Source: Dyadobacter sp. CY326 (lineage in GTDB: Bacteria > Bacteroidota > Bacteroidia > Cytophagales > Spirosomataceae). From it: 64,000 nt of DNA. Under the pieces are notes generated by a model. It worked only from the letters and a program-made list of their open reading frames with translations. It had not been told where the DNA came from and ran no database searches. A program made the position numbers and the translations under genes. Of this stretch, positions 17,151-25,699 are shown piece by piece. The stretch's first letter is position 1, and every line of letters begins with the position of its first letter. The stretch is taken from NCBI RefSeq assembly GCF_021390515.1, contig NZ_JAJUXI010000010.1, forward strand, positions 62,001-126,000, given 5' to 3'.

Positions 17151-18722
17151 ATGAACAGCCGCTATATTGAAATAATGGACACGACACTCCGCGATGGTGA
17201 ACAAACCAGCGGTGTGTCGTTTTCCGCAACAGAAAAGTTGACCATTGCGCAAATCCTGTTGCAGGAAGTGAAAGTGGACCGCATTGAAATTGCTTCTGCC
17301 CGGGTTTCGGAAGGAGAATTTCAGGCTGTGCAAAAAATCACGGAATGGGCAAAGGCGAACGGTTTTTTGGATAAAATCGAGGTCCTGACATTTGTGGATG
17401 GCGATGCTTCCATTAACTGGATGCTGGCCTCTGGTGCGCGTGTGATGAATCTTTTGACCAAAGGTTCGCTGAATCACTTGAAACATCAGCTTAAAAAATC
17501 GCCTCAGGAGCATTTTGAAGACATACGGAAGGTCATTGAGCTGGCTGAAAACAGCGGCATTGATTGCAATGTGTATCTCGAAGATTGGAGCAATGGCATG
17601 CGGGATTCCCCTGAATATGTTTTCCAATCGCTTGATTTCCTGGTTACGCAGCCGGTCAAAAGGATTCTTTTGCCGGACACGTTGGGCATTCTAACTCCCT
17701 CAGAATCTTATAGTTTCGTAAAAGCCATTGTTGACCGTTATCCAAATAGCCATTTCGAATTCCACGCACATAACGACTATGACCTGAGCATTGCGAATGT
17801 CATGGAAGCATTGCGCGCAGGAGCGCATGGGCTGCATTTGACGGTCAATGGAATGGGTGAAAGAACGGGCAATGCGCCGCTGGCGAGCACAATTGCGGTG
17901 ATTAATGACTTGATGCCGGAGTTTAAGACCTCCGTTAACGAGCGGTCATTGTATTCTGTGAGTAAGCTCGTTGAGACGTTTTCCGGGATTCGGATTCCTT
18001 CTAATAAGCCCATTGTCGGTGAGAGTGTTTTTACGCAAACGGCTGGCATTCATGCCGATGGAGATAAAAAGAATAATCTCTATTTCAGCAAGTTAATGCC
18101 CGAAAGATTTGGTCGTCAGCGGCTTTATGCTTTGGGAAAAACTTCTGGGAAAGCGAATATTGAGAATAATCTAAGGGATCTGGGGATCTCACTTTCTGAT
18201 TCGGATCTTAAAAAAGTTACGCAGAGAATTATTGAACTGGGCGATCGGAAAGAAGCGGTGACGCCTGAGGATTTGCCATATATCATTTCCGACATTCTGG
18301 CAAGTAATGCCATTGAAGAGAAGGTTGTGATCGTCAATTATGTGTTAACGCATTCTAAAAATTTGAAGCCTTCGGCCACATTACAGATCAAATTTGGTGA
18401 AGAAGTTTTTGAAGAAAATGCGCAGGGAGACGGTCAGTATGACGCTTTTATGAATGCATTGAAAAAGATTTACAGCCGAAAATGTATCAGTTTGCCTATG
18501 TTGACTGACTACGCAGTGCGCATTCCGCCAGGTGGCAAGACGGACGCCCTTTGCGAGACGATCATTACCTGGGCAATTAATGGTAAGGATGTTAAAACCA
18601 GAGGTCTAGATTCCGATCAAACCGTTTCGGCGATTATGGCAACGCAGAAAATGCTGAATTTGATTGGCATTCCGGCTAGCGCTGAGCTGATTGCAGAAAT
18701 TCCGATGGTTACGGCAATGTAA
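17151..18722 (+). CDS. cimA: LeuA/CimA-family synthase with C-terminal allosteric domain
   Basis: This 523-residue acyltransferase condenses acetyl-CoA with a 2-keto acid. The catalytic TIM barrel starts with [17 protein letters not shown], and the metal site is HAHNDYDLSIAN (about 203). The C-terminal 160 residues form a LeuA-type regulatory domain. The HNDYDLS variant differs from the [10 protein letters not shown] of the true LeuA at 20112. As I recall, it resembles Leptospira-type citramalate synthases, suggesting pyruvate as acceptor and a second route to 2-ketobutyrate through LeuCDB. A second isopropylmalate synthase is the alternative, so the symbol is tentative. It lies between leuD and leuB. 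Confidence 0.65.
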   Translation: MNSRYIEIMDTTLRDGEQTSGVSFSATEKLTIAQILLQEVKVDRIEIASARVSEGEFQAVQKITEWAKANGFLDKIEVLTFVDGDASINWMLASGARVMNLLTKGSLNHLKHQLKKSPQEHFEDIRKVIELAENSGIDCNVYLEDWSNGMRDSPEYVFQSLDFLVTQPVKRILLPDTLGILTPSESYSFVKAIVDRYPNSHFEFHAHNDYDLSIANVMEALRAGAHGLHLTVNGMGERTGNAPLASTIAVINDLMPEFKTSVNERSLYSVSKLVETFSGIRIPSNKPIVGESVFTQTAGIHADGDKKNNLYFSKLMPERFGRQRLYALGKTSGKANIENNLRDLGISLSDSDLKKVTQRIIELGDRKEAVTPEDLPYIISDILASNAIEEKVVIVNYVLTHSKNLKPSATLQIKFGEEVFEENAQGDGQYDAFMNALKKIYSRKCISLPMLTDYAVRIPPGGKTDALCETIITWAINGKDVKTRGLDSDQTVSAIMATQKMLNLIGIPASAELIAEIPMVTAM

Positions 18723-18776
18723 TGCTTTATCGACTAAAATATTGTTATAATATACTGATTATCAATTCAACAATTA

Positions 18777-19847
18777 ATGAAGAAAAATATTCTAATCGTT
18801 CCGGGGGATGGAATCGGACAGGAAGTTACAGAAGTTGGGAAAAGTGTTTTGGTGAAAATTGCGGAGAAATTCGGCCACGAATTCAGCTACGACGAAGCAT
18901 TAATGGGCCACGTTGCGATTGAGGCAACTGGAAACCCGCTTCCTGATGAAACATTGGAAAAAATGCGGAACTCTGACGCGATCCTTTTCGGCGCGGTGGG
19001 CCATCCTAAATACGATAATGACCCGACTGCAAAAGTGCGTCCGGAACAAGGCTTGCTCAAAATGCGTAAAGAGCTTGGTTTGTATGCCAATTTGCGTCCA
19101 ATCAAGTTGTTCGACGAGCTTTTGAGCGCTTCTTCTATTAAACCGGAAATCCTGAAAGGCTCGGATATTCTTTTCTTCCGCGAACTTACGGGCGATATCT
19201 ATTTTGGAGAAAAAGGTCGTAAAAATGATAACAACACGGCTTACGACATTGCGGAATACAGCAGATATGAAGTGGAGCGCATTGGCCGTAAGGCATTTGA
19301 AGCTGCTCGCACGCGCGGCAAAAGATTAATGTCAGTTGATAAGGCTAATGTCCTGGAAACAAGCCGTTTGTGGAGAGAAGTGATCCAGGCGCTTGCTCCT
19401 GAATATCCGGATGTTACAGTTGAGCATCAGTTTGTGGACTCGGCGGCAATGTTGCTGATTAAAGATCCAAGACGCTTTGATGTTGTCGTTACAGCCAACT
19501 TGTTCGGAGATATTCTGACGGACGAAGCAAGCCAAATCGCAGGATCAATGGGCATGTTAGCTTCTGCTTCTGTGGGCGATAGCACGGGCGTTTATGAACC
19601 AATTCACGGTTCTGCGCACGACATTACGGGCAAAGGCATAGCTAATCCGTTGGCTTCTGTTCTTTCAGCGGCGCTTTTGCTTGACATTTCTTTTGGTTTG
19701 AAAGAAGAATCAGATGCAATCATTGCAGCGGTTGATAAGCTGTTAAAAGACGGTTTCAGAACAAAGGATATTGCGGACGCTTCGACACCTGTGCATTTGC
19801 TTTTGAACACGCAAGCGGCTGGAACAGAGCTTTTGAAAAGAATCTGA
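18777..19847 (+). CDS. leuB: 3-isopropylmalate dehydrogenase
   Basis: LeuB oxidises and decarboxylates 3-isopropylmalate with NAD+. The 356 residues include the N-terminal GDGIGQEVTE, the substrate arginines around RPEQGLLKMRKELGLYANLR, the catalytic lysine segment DKANVLETSRLWREV, and NLFGDILTDEAS. It is 54 bases after the LeuA/CimA gene and is followed by the leucine leader region. Confidence 0.96.
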   Translation: MKKNILIVPGDGIGQEVTEVGKSVLVKIAEKFGHEFSYDEALMGHVAIEATGNPLPDETLEKMRNSDAILFGAVGHPKYDNDPTAKVRPEQGLLKMRKELGLYANLRPIKLFDELLSASSIKPEILKGSDILFFRELTGDIYFGEKGRKNDNNTAYDIAEYSRYEVERIGRKAFEAARTRGKRLMSVDKANVLETSRLWREVIQALAPEYPDVTVEHQFVDSAAMLLIKDPRRFDVVVTANLFGDILTDEASQIAGSMGMLASASVGDSTGVYEPIHGSAHDITGKGIANPLASVLSAALLLDISFGLKEESDAIIAAVDKLLKDGFRTKDIADASTPVHLLLNTQAAGTELLKRI

Positions 19848-19923
19848 TTTTAAAGAAGATTTACCAAATAATATTTGTTCAGCAGAAAACTTATGCTTTC
19901 TTTGCAGAACAAATCTAATGTTA

Positions 19924-19935
19924 GCGAAATTTCGC
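19924..19935. promoter_or_regulatory. Second copy of the palindrome shared with the ilv leader
   Basis: GCGAAATTTCGC is a perfect 12-base palindrome 11 bases before the leucine-leader ATG at 19947. It is identical to the core at 6707-6718 before the ilv leader. In both copies the base just upstream is also A (AGCGAAATTTCGC). Confidence 0.6.
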
Positions 19936-19946
19936 AACTTGAAATC

Positions 19947-19997
19947 ATGAACGCACTCGAATCAAACCTTAATCTAAGTATTTTGCTAAAACCGTGA
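19947..19997 (+). CDS. Leucine leader peptide (leuA attenuator)
   Basis: ATG 19947 opens a 16-codon frame ending at TGA 19995-19997: MNALESNLNLSILLKP. Five of 16 residues are leucine, and codons 12-14 read Ile-Leu-Leu. It is followed by mutually exclusive hairpins and then leuA, so it most likely senses leucyl-tRNA charging. The regulatory target, the isopropylmalate synthase gene, fits a leucine-specific signal. The ilv leader instead mixes Ile, Leu and Val. Confidence 0.7.
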   Translation: MNALESNLNLSILLKP

Positions 19998-20001
19998 AGA
20001 C

Positions 20002-20040
20002 GGGAAAGGTTGCGTTTTGATTCGTTTAAAACCCTTTCTC
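20002..20040 (+). promoter_or_regulatory. Antiterminator hairpin of the leu attenuator
   Basis: GGGAAAGG (20002-20009) can pair with CCTTTCTC (20033-20040), 8 bp including one G-U. The 3' arm overlaps the 5' arm of the terminator at 20028-20058, so only one can form. An upstream mini-hairpin, CCGT (19992-19995) with ACGG (20000-20003), includes the leader stop and could block the antiterminator. Confidence 0.6.
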
Positions 20041-20058
20041 TAACCCGGAAAGGGTTTT
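20028..20058 (+). terminator. Attenuator terminator upstream of leuA
   Basis: AAAACCCTTTC (20028-20038) pairs with GAAAGGGTTTT (20048-20058), an 11-bp stem. The T-rich 3' arm continues as ATATTG. It lies between the leucine leader stop and the leuA ATG at 20112. Confidence 0.7.
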
Positions 20059-20111
20059 ATATTGTTTGAAATTTATTAAATTCGTATCCATTAAAATTTT
20101 AATACCCACCA

Positions 20112-21269
20112 ATGAGTAATCGAGTTCAGATCTTCGACACGACTTTGCGCGACGGCGAGCAGGTTCCTGGCAGCCAATTAACAACAGAAGAAAAGATTGT
20201 GATTGCCAAGCAACTCGAAAAACTCGGTGTAGACATTATCGAAGCCGGCTTCCCGGTTTCAAGCCCTGGCGACTTCCGTTCTGTGGTTGAAATATCGAAA
20301 GCGGTTCGTGAGCCTATCATTTGCGCGTTGTCACGTGCGGTGCAGGGTGACATTGACGCGGCGGCGGATGCGTTACAATATGCGCAGCGCGGCCGAATTC
20401 ACACGGGAATTGGATCTTCGGATATTCACATTCAGCATAAATTCAACACGACGCGGGAAAAGATTATCGAAAGAGCCATTTCTGCAACGAAATATGCCAA
20501 ATCGAAGATTGAGGACGTGGAATTTTACTGCGAAGATGCGGGAAGAGCCGACCTTGTTTTCCTTGCGCAATTGGTTGAAGCGGTGATCGGAGCGGGTGCA
20601 ACGGTGGTTAACATTCCGGATACAACCGGCTATTGCCTTCCTGACGAATACGGCAATAAGATCAAATACATTTTCGAGAACGTTTCCAACATTCATAAAG
20701 CTGTAATTTCTATTCACTGTCACAATGACCTTGGATTGGCAACCGCAAATTCTATTGCTGGAATCAGCCAGGGAGCGCGCCAAGTTGAGGTTACCATTAA
20801 TGGCATTGGTGAAAGAGCTGGAAATACGTCTTTGGAAGAAGTCGTGATGGCTTTAAATGTGCATAAAGAATTGGGTTTAGAAACAGGCGTAAATACGCAG
20901 TTCATTTATCCGACGAGCCAGTTGGTTTCGAAAATGATGCGCATGCCGGTTCAGGCCAATAAGGCCATTGTGGGCCGTAATGCATTTGCGCATTCTTCGG
21001 GAATTCATCAGGATGGATTTTTGAAAAACACATTGAATTACGAAATTATGAATCCGCATGATGTAGGCGTCGACAAATCTGACATCGTGCTTACAGCCCG
21101 TAGCGGTCGTCATGCTTTGAAACATCGCCTAGAATTACTTGGATTCAGCTTCGACAAGCCAACATTGGATGAATTGTACACAAGGTTCCTGGAAGTGGCC
21201 GATTTGAAGAAGGAAGTGAACGACGCAGATCTTGTTGATTTGGCCAGAACTGCCATCCCGGTTGAATAA
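20112..21269 (+). CDS. leuA: 2-isopropylmalate synthase, short form lacking the allosteric domain
   Basis: This 385-residue enzyme condenses acetyl-CoA and 2-ketoisovalerate. The barrel signature [17 protein letters not shown] and the metal site [12 protein letters not shown] are intact, as is [15 protein letters not shown]. It ends soon after the accessory subdomains and has no C-terminal LeuA leucine-binding domain, which full-length enzymes of about 510 residues carry. Feedback inhibition by leucine through that domain is therefore unlikely, which fits the leucine attenuator in front of it. The terminator at 21369-21403 follows. Confidence 0.92.
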   Translation: MSNRVQIFDTTLRDGEQVPGSQLTTEEKIVIAKQLEKLGVDIIEAGFPVSSPGDFRSVVEISKAVREPIICALSRAVQGDIDAAADALQYAQRGRIHTGIGSSDIHIQHKFNTTREKIIERAISATKYAKSKIEDVEFYCEDAGRADLVFLAQLVEAVIGAGATVVNIPDTTGYCLPDEYGNKIKYIFENVSNIHKAVISIHCHNDLGLATANSIAGISQGARQVEVTINGIGERAGNTSLEEVVMALNVHKELGLETGVNTQFIYPTSQLVSKMMRMPVQANKAIVGRNAFAHSSGIHQDGFLKNTLNYEIMNPHDVGVDKSDIVLTARSGRHALKHRLELLGFSFDKPTLDELYTRFLEVADLKKEVNDADLVDLARTAIPVE

Positions 21270-21368
21270 TTAGAAAATCATTAAAAAAGCGTAACACGCT
21301 GAATCTGAATTTGATGTTTTAAAGAATTATTTGTAACATTACACATTCAATAACATCCATCAGATTGC

Positions 21369-21404
21369 AAAAAGCCCTCGGTGATTCTGACTAAGGGCTT
21401 TTTT
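21369..21404. terminator. Bidirectional terminator between leuA and purU
   Basis: AAAAAGCCCT (21369-21378) pairs with AGGGCTTTTT (21394-21403), with an A-run on one side and a T-run on the other. It lies between convergent genes and can serve both strands. Confidence 0.8.
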
Positions 21405-21408
21405 CTTG

Positions 21409-22242
21409 TTATAGGATAATGGTTCGGTTGCCGTGGATAAACACACGATCATTGAAAACCAGCTTCAAAGCCTTCGACAAAACACCCTTTTCCGTGTCCC
21501 TTCCTAATGTAGCCATATCCGACGCCGTTTGTCGGTGATCGACAGATTTTACGTCTTGTGCAATGATTGGTCCTTCATCCAAATCGTTGTTTACAAAATG
21601 CGCTGTGGCTCCAATAATTTTTACGCCGCGCTCGTAGGCTTGCCTGTAAGGATTCGCGCCGATGAATGCCGGGAGGAAAGAATGGTGAATGTTAATGATC
21701 TTGTTAGGGAAATGATCGACAAAATTTGGCGTGATCACGCGCATATATTTAGCCAAAACCAGATATTCCGGACGGTAAATGTCCAGTGTTCGCAGAATCG
21801 CTTCTTCGTGTTCCTCACGTGAGCGATTTTCGTGCGAAATGAAGTGAAAAGGAATGCCAAATTTTCCCACCAGCGGCTGCAATGTGTTGTAATTGCTAAT
21901 CACAGCAAGAATGGTTGCATCCAACTCGTCGAAAGCATAACGGATCAGCAACTCGCCAAGGCAATGATGCTCCTTCGTCACCATTAAAACAATGTCCTTT
22001 TTCTTTTTTGGATTAATGCGCAGGTTCAGTCCGGTTGGGAGGTCCGATTTCAGCACTTCCATTAGTTTATCAATATCCGTTTCGCCCTCAAACTCCGTCC
22101 GCATAAAGAAGTATTTGGAAGGACTTACATATTCATCATTGCGGATAATGTTTTGATTGTGAGCAAAAAGTATCCGCGTCACCTGGTAAATTAGCCCCTT
22201 ATGATCAGGGCCGTCCATTAATAAAATATGTCTCTGGATCAT
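21409..22242 (-). CDS. purU: Formyltetrahydrofolate deformylase
   Basis: PurU hydrolyses 10-formyl-tetrahydrofolate to formate, balancing one-carbon units and supplying formate for PurT. The 277-residue protein has an N-terminal ACT domain (MDGPDHKGLIYQVTRIL) and a formyltransferase-like domain. The conserved blocks of the latter are INIHHSFLPAFIGANPY, GATAHFVNNDLDEGPII and D at about residue 230. It is convergent with leuA. Confidence 0.95.
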   Translation of the reverse strand: MIQRHILLMDGPDHKGLIYQVTRILFAHNQNIIRNDEYVSPSKYFFMRTEFEGETDIDKLMEVLKSDLPTGLNLRINPKKKKDIVLMVTKEHHCLGELLIRYAFDELDATILAVISNYNTLQPLVGKFGIPFHFISHENRSREEHEEAILRTLDIYRPEYLVLAKYMRVITPNFVDHFPNKIINIHHSFLPAFIGANPYRQAYERGVKIIGATAHFVNNDLDEGPIIAQDVKSVDHRQTASDMATLGRDTEKGVLSKALKLVFNDRVFIHGNRTIIL

Positions 22243-22354
22243 TGATTTGAACTAATTGAACTTAAAATTAGCATTTAACCGCTTACATTTTCCAAAGGCT
22301 GCGGTAACTTATAGACGCGGATGACTGTTTGCTTCTTTATAAATATCATTGAAA

Positions 22355-22840
22355 ATGGCAGAAGAACTTATCGTCCCGACGGACACCGACAGAGCAACTG
22401 TTTACAACGCGCTGTTTCCTCAAATTCAGGCATTGGTTGAAACCGAAAGCGATTTAATAGCCAATCTGGCCAATGTTGCTGCTGCGCTGAAAGAAGCATT
22501 CGGCTTTTTTTGGGTTGGATTTTACATTGCTAAGGAAGGACAATTGGTGCTCGGACCATTCCAGGGCCCAATCGCTTGCACACGAATTGCGTTTAACAAA
22601 GGCGTTTGCGGAGCAAGTTACACGCGACAAGAAACCATCATTGTGCCGGATGTAGAGGCATTCCCAGGTCACATTGCGTGCAACTCGGCTTCAAAGTCTG
22701 AGATCGTATTGCCTGTTTTCCACAGAAACGGAACTGTTGCAATGGTGCTGGACGTGGACAGCGACAAGCTCGACGATTTCAGCGAAGTGGATGCACAGGA
22801 ATTGCAAAAAATCATCAGGTTAATAGAGAGAAAATTATAG
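22355..22840 (+). CDS. msrC: Free methionine-(R)-sulfoxide reductase, GAF type
   Basis: This 161-residue GAF-domain enzyme reduces free Met-R-O. The three cysteines of the fRMsr family are present in order: IACTRIAF, GVCGASY and HIACNSASKSEIVLPV. It resembles E. coli YebR/MsrC. ATG 22355 is chosen over TTG 22349. It ends at a bidirectional terminator and is convergent with the small isomerase-like gene. Confidence 0.9.
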   Translation: MAEELIVPTDTDRATVYNALFPQIQALVETESDLIANLANVAAALKEAFGFFWVGFYIAKEGQLVLGPFQGPIACTRIAFNKGVCGASYTRQETIIVPDVEAFPGHIACNSASKSEIVLPVFHRNGTVAMVLDVDSDKLDDFSEVDAQELQKIIRLIERKL

Positions 22841-22851
22841 CCTAAAACGCA

Positions 22852-22887
22852 AAAAAGCCTTGCTATCCGTAAATAGCAAGGCTTTTT
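22852..22887. terminator. Bidirectional terminator between msrC and the isomerase-like gene
   Basis: A 15-base stem pairs AAAAAGCCTTGCTAT (22852-22866) with ATAGCAAGGCTTTTT (22873-22887) around loop CCGTAA. It can stop both convergent units. Confidence 0.85.
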
Positions 22888-22902
22888 CTATTTTGACAAT
22901 GC

Positions 22903-23199
22903 TTAATTTAAAGAAAACATCGGCAGCCTCAACGCAACAACATTGTTGAACATGAGTTTGGATATTTTTGGATCCATATAATCAATCAGCGGAAACTCCG
23001 ACACGAGCGACATCACCTCAAACTCGCTCTCTGCTCTTACCACGCACCAAAGTTTGGAATAATCGTCCGAAAGGGCATAGGACATCAATCGTCCCTGCTC
23101 CATCATTTCATTAATTTTTTTTCTCTGAGCAGGTATTTTCGCTGTAAAATCTTCCGACATAACAGCCGGAAGTTGAATTTCAACCATGTATTGGCTCAT
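22903..23199 (-). CDS. Muconolactone-isomerase-like small protein
   Basis: This 98-residue ferredoxin-like alpha+beta protein has the pattern of the muconolactone delta-isomerase / YciI-like superfamily: YMVEIQLP, then a long helix with QRKKINEMMEQGRL, SKLWCVVRAES and SLVSEFPL. No catabolic genes neighbour it, so an aromatic-degradation role is doubtful. It is a single-gene unit. Confidence 0.7.
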   Translation of the reverse strand: MSQYMVEIQLPAVMSEDFTAKIPAQRKKINEMMEQGRLMSYALSDDYSKLWCVVRAESEFEVMSLVSEFPLIDYMDPKISKLMFNNVVALRLPMFSLN

Positions 23200-23340
23200 T
23201 GGTGATAGAAGTTAGGTGTACAGAAATACCTTAGCGTTTACTCACTTTTTATTAAAAGGATATGTAACAATGATTAGTTCCTGCATGTAATGTAGCAAAC
23301 ATTATGACAAAACCTTTTTATCTTTTTTCCAACCATTTCA

Positions 23341-23487
23341 ATGTCGATTGTGTCAAACCTATTACGAATTGGAGCTTTCAGAATTGCGCAATCCGTTAGC
23401 CGTGAAGCAGTATTCAACTATCTTTGGGATAGCGGTGCTGATTTTTATAATAATAAACCGAACGAAGCACCCCTAAACTTCGGATGA
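23341..23487 (+). CDS. Possible 48-residue small protein coupled to the sigma factor
   Basis: ATG 23341 opens a 48-codon frame whose TGA (23485-23487) overlaps the sigma-factor ATG (23484) as ATGA. The peptide reads like a protein, with an amphipathic segment (LLRIGAFRIAQSVS) and an aromatic cluster (FNYLWDSGADFY). I recognise no family. It fills half of an otherwise empty 284-base gap. It may be a genuine small protein, a coupling leader for sigma translation, or a chance frame. Confidence 0.4.
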   Translation: MSIVSNLLRIGAFRIAQSVSREAVFNYLWDSGADFYNNKPNEAPLNFG

Positions 23488-24053
23488 CCTTTAACGAACA
23501 GGAATTAGTGCAAGGCTGCAAGCAGCGCAACCGGACTGCCCAAAGACAACTTTATGACGTCTTCGGGGGAAAGTTGTTTGCTATATGCCTGCGTTACACT
23601 AAAAACCGGATCGATGCAGAGGATGTTTTGCAAGATGCGTTTATCAAAATTTATGAAAATATAGATTCATTCAGAAACGATAGCCCATTAGAGTATTGGC
23701 TCCGTTCTGTAGTGGTGAACACAGCATTGAACCATCTGAGGCAGCAGAAACATTTGAAAGACCTGGATGACATTGATTTACACCATAATGGCATTGCTGA
23801 TAAGGAAGTAACATTGGGGGATTTTCAGCTGAGGCAACTCATGGAAGTGATTCAGGAGCTGCCCATCGGATGCCAGACCATATTTAACCTTTATGCCATT
23901 GAAGGTTATCAGCATAATGAAATAGCCCAAAAGCTGGGCATATCAGAAGGAACTTCGAAGTCGCAATATGCGCGGGCGAGAGGGCTTCTTCAACAAAAAT
24001 TGAACAAAGAAAAAAGATTTAATGATGGATCCGTCCGAGATAAACAATTTTGA
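23484..24053 (+). CDS. ECF-type RNA polymerase sigma factor
   Basis: This 189-residue sigma-70-like factor has region 2 (AQRQLYDVFGGKLFAICLRY, DAEDVLQDAFIKIYENI) and region 4 (LPIGCQTIFNLYAIEGYQHN, AQKLGISEGTSKSQYARAR). Regions 1 and 3 are absent, as in extracytoplasmic-function sigmas. It overlaps the next gene by 32 bases, a tight coupling that fits a sigma/anti-sigma pair. Confidence 0.93.
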   Translation: MTFNEQELVQGCKQRNRTAQRQLYDVFGGKLFAICLRYTKNRIDAEDVLQDAFIKIYENIDSFRNDSPLEYWLRSVVVNTALNHLRQQKHLKDLDDIDLHHNGIADKEVTLGDFQLRQLMEVIQELPIGCQTIFNLYAIEGYQHNEIAQKLGISEGTSKSQYARARGLLQQKLNKEKRFNDGSVRDKQF

Positions 24054-25578
24054 AGATCAGTGGCGTAAGGCTTTGAAAGAAGCCTCCGAAGCTCCTCCTC
24101 AATCCGTTTGGGAGGGAATCGAAGCGCGTCTCGATCAGCAGGAAGATAAAGGAATGATTTTGCCGCTCTGGTGGCAGTCTCCGAAGATTTGGTATGCTGC
24201 AGCGTCCATTGCTGCGCTGTTATTGGTCGGCGGGATTTGGTATTCCAATTCAAAAAATGGGATTAAGCCCAACGTTGAAATCGCTTCAACTCAAACTGCG
24301 AAAGAACGTGCAACTGCTGAAAGCGATTCGCAAACGGCTGTTGCTGTGAATAGCGCTGCCGCTGCGTCTGCTCAAATTGCATCCGAAAATAATGTGGCTG
24401 AATATTCCGCAAAGTCTGGTAAATCTGCAAATCAGTCAAACAGGGAAGTGCTGGCTGCGGTGAAACAATCGGAAAGCAATGTTTCGCCAACAAGACAAAA
24501 TGGTGTTGAAGGCAATTCGGCAGCAACGATTGCAGCTGCAAAAGAAGCCGATAATCAGGCGACGATAGACAAGAACTCAACGCTTGCGAAAGTTGATAAG
24601 TCACCAAGCGCTCCAATTAATAAAGCAAACAGCAATGCTGTGATAGCAACAGAAGCGCCGGAAAACACAAATTCCTTGGTGCCAGCAACTGCCATTGCAG
24701 AATCCGAAATGGCGTTGGCCATGCTTTCTGCTTTGCCTTACAGCGACTTGGACGTGCATATGCAAAAGCGTTACATCTTTTTCCGCCCAGATTTGAAGGT
24801 TGAAGAACCGGTTGAGCCTTTAAAAAGCAGGGATTATTACGCTGCACTGAGCCTGATGCCGGCGTCATTCAATCCAAATCTTAAAGTGAAAGAAGCGCCA
24901 CTGGGCTTCACAAATCAAAATTTGTCAAGTAAAAAATCAGTTTCCGGAACGAGTGAATCGGGTGTTTCTTATGCGGTCCAAACGCAGGGTGGCGTGAAAC
25001 TTTCGAAGCATTGGTCGTTGGAAATGGGCGTGAGTTATTTGAAAGGAAATTCGAGTTATGAAGGCGGCGGATATGTGTTAAGTGCATTCAATAACCGATC
25101 TGCAAATGTTTTGGAAAATGCGCTTGCAGGATTAGCGCCAACGCCAAACAATGCTTATCAGGACAAAAACGGCTTTTTTGCCAATAACGGCGCGCTTTAC
25201 ATTGACGTAGCCAAAACGGTCAGCAACAATTATCAATATTTACAGTTGCCCGTTCAGGCAGGGTTTACAATTTATCCGGAAAAGAAATTAAGCTATTCAG
25301 TTCTGGGCGGCATGATGGCCAACTTCTTCCTGAGCAACGAACTGGAATCGGCTTCTGGTGAGATCATTACGACCAAAGCGAGCGACGAAATATATCGCCA
25401 CATGAACTGGGCTGCAACTACTGGGCTTCGGTTCAGTTATAAGCTTTCGTCCAAATGGAATGCGAACCTCACCGGGTCTTATCAGAAATCTGTAACGTCC
25501 GGTTTCAGGTCCAATCAAAGCCTGGATTCACGGCCGCAACTGTATGGTGTTTCATGGGGAATGCGCTATTCTTTTTAA
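24022..25578 (+). CDS. Putative dual-membrane-spanning anti-sigma factor with outer-membrane barrel
   Basis: The 518-residue protein has four parts. Residues 1-50 are cytoplasmic, with SVWEGIEARLDQQ as seen in Bacteroidota anti-sigma heads. A transmembrane helix covers about 55-75 (YAAASIAALLLVGGIWY). A low-complexity Ala/Ser/Asn/Lys linker runs about 80-230. The C-terminal part (about 290-518) has alternating barrel strands and ends in a Phe (WGMRYSF), the outer-membrane insertion signature. This matches the dual membrane-spanning anti-sigma (Dma) type that I recall from Bacteroides thetaiotaomicron. Either ATG of the start pair (24022 or 24025) could be used. The anti-sigma function is inferred from architecture and position. 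Confidence 0.75.
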   Translation: MMDPSEINNFEDQWRKALKEASEAPPQSVWEGIEARLDQQEDKGMILPLWWQSPKIWYAAASIAALLLVGGIWYSNSKNGIKPNVEIASTQTAKERATAESDSQTAVAVNSAAAASAQIASENNVAEYSAKSGKSANQSNREVLAAVKQSESNVSPTRQNGVEGNSAATIAAAKEADNQATIDKNSTLAKVDKSPSAPINKANSNAVIATEAPENTNSLVPATAIAESEMALAMLSALPYSDLDVHMQKRYIFFRPDLKVEEPVEPLKSRDYYAALSLMPASFNPNLKVKEAPLGFTNQNLSSKKSVSGTSESGVSYAVQTQGGVKLSKHWSLEMGVSYLKGNSSYEGGGYVLSAFNNRSANVLENALAGLAPTPNNAYQDKNGFFANNGALYIDVAKTVSNNYQYLQLPVQAGFTIYPEKKLSYSVLGGMMANFFLSNELESASGEIITTKASDEIYRHMNWAATTGLRFSYKLSSKWNANLTGSYQKSVTSGFRSNQSLDSRPQLYGVSWGMRYSF

Positions 25579-25699
25579 AAAAAAATCCAATCGGTTACAA
25601 CCATTTTTTCGATTTGTGAATCTAACCAATGTAGATTCTTTTAAGACGCATGCACTTACATCGTGCTAATCTTACTGATTTGCAAAAAATCTGTTAGCC

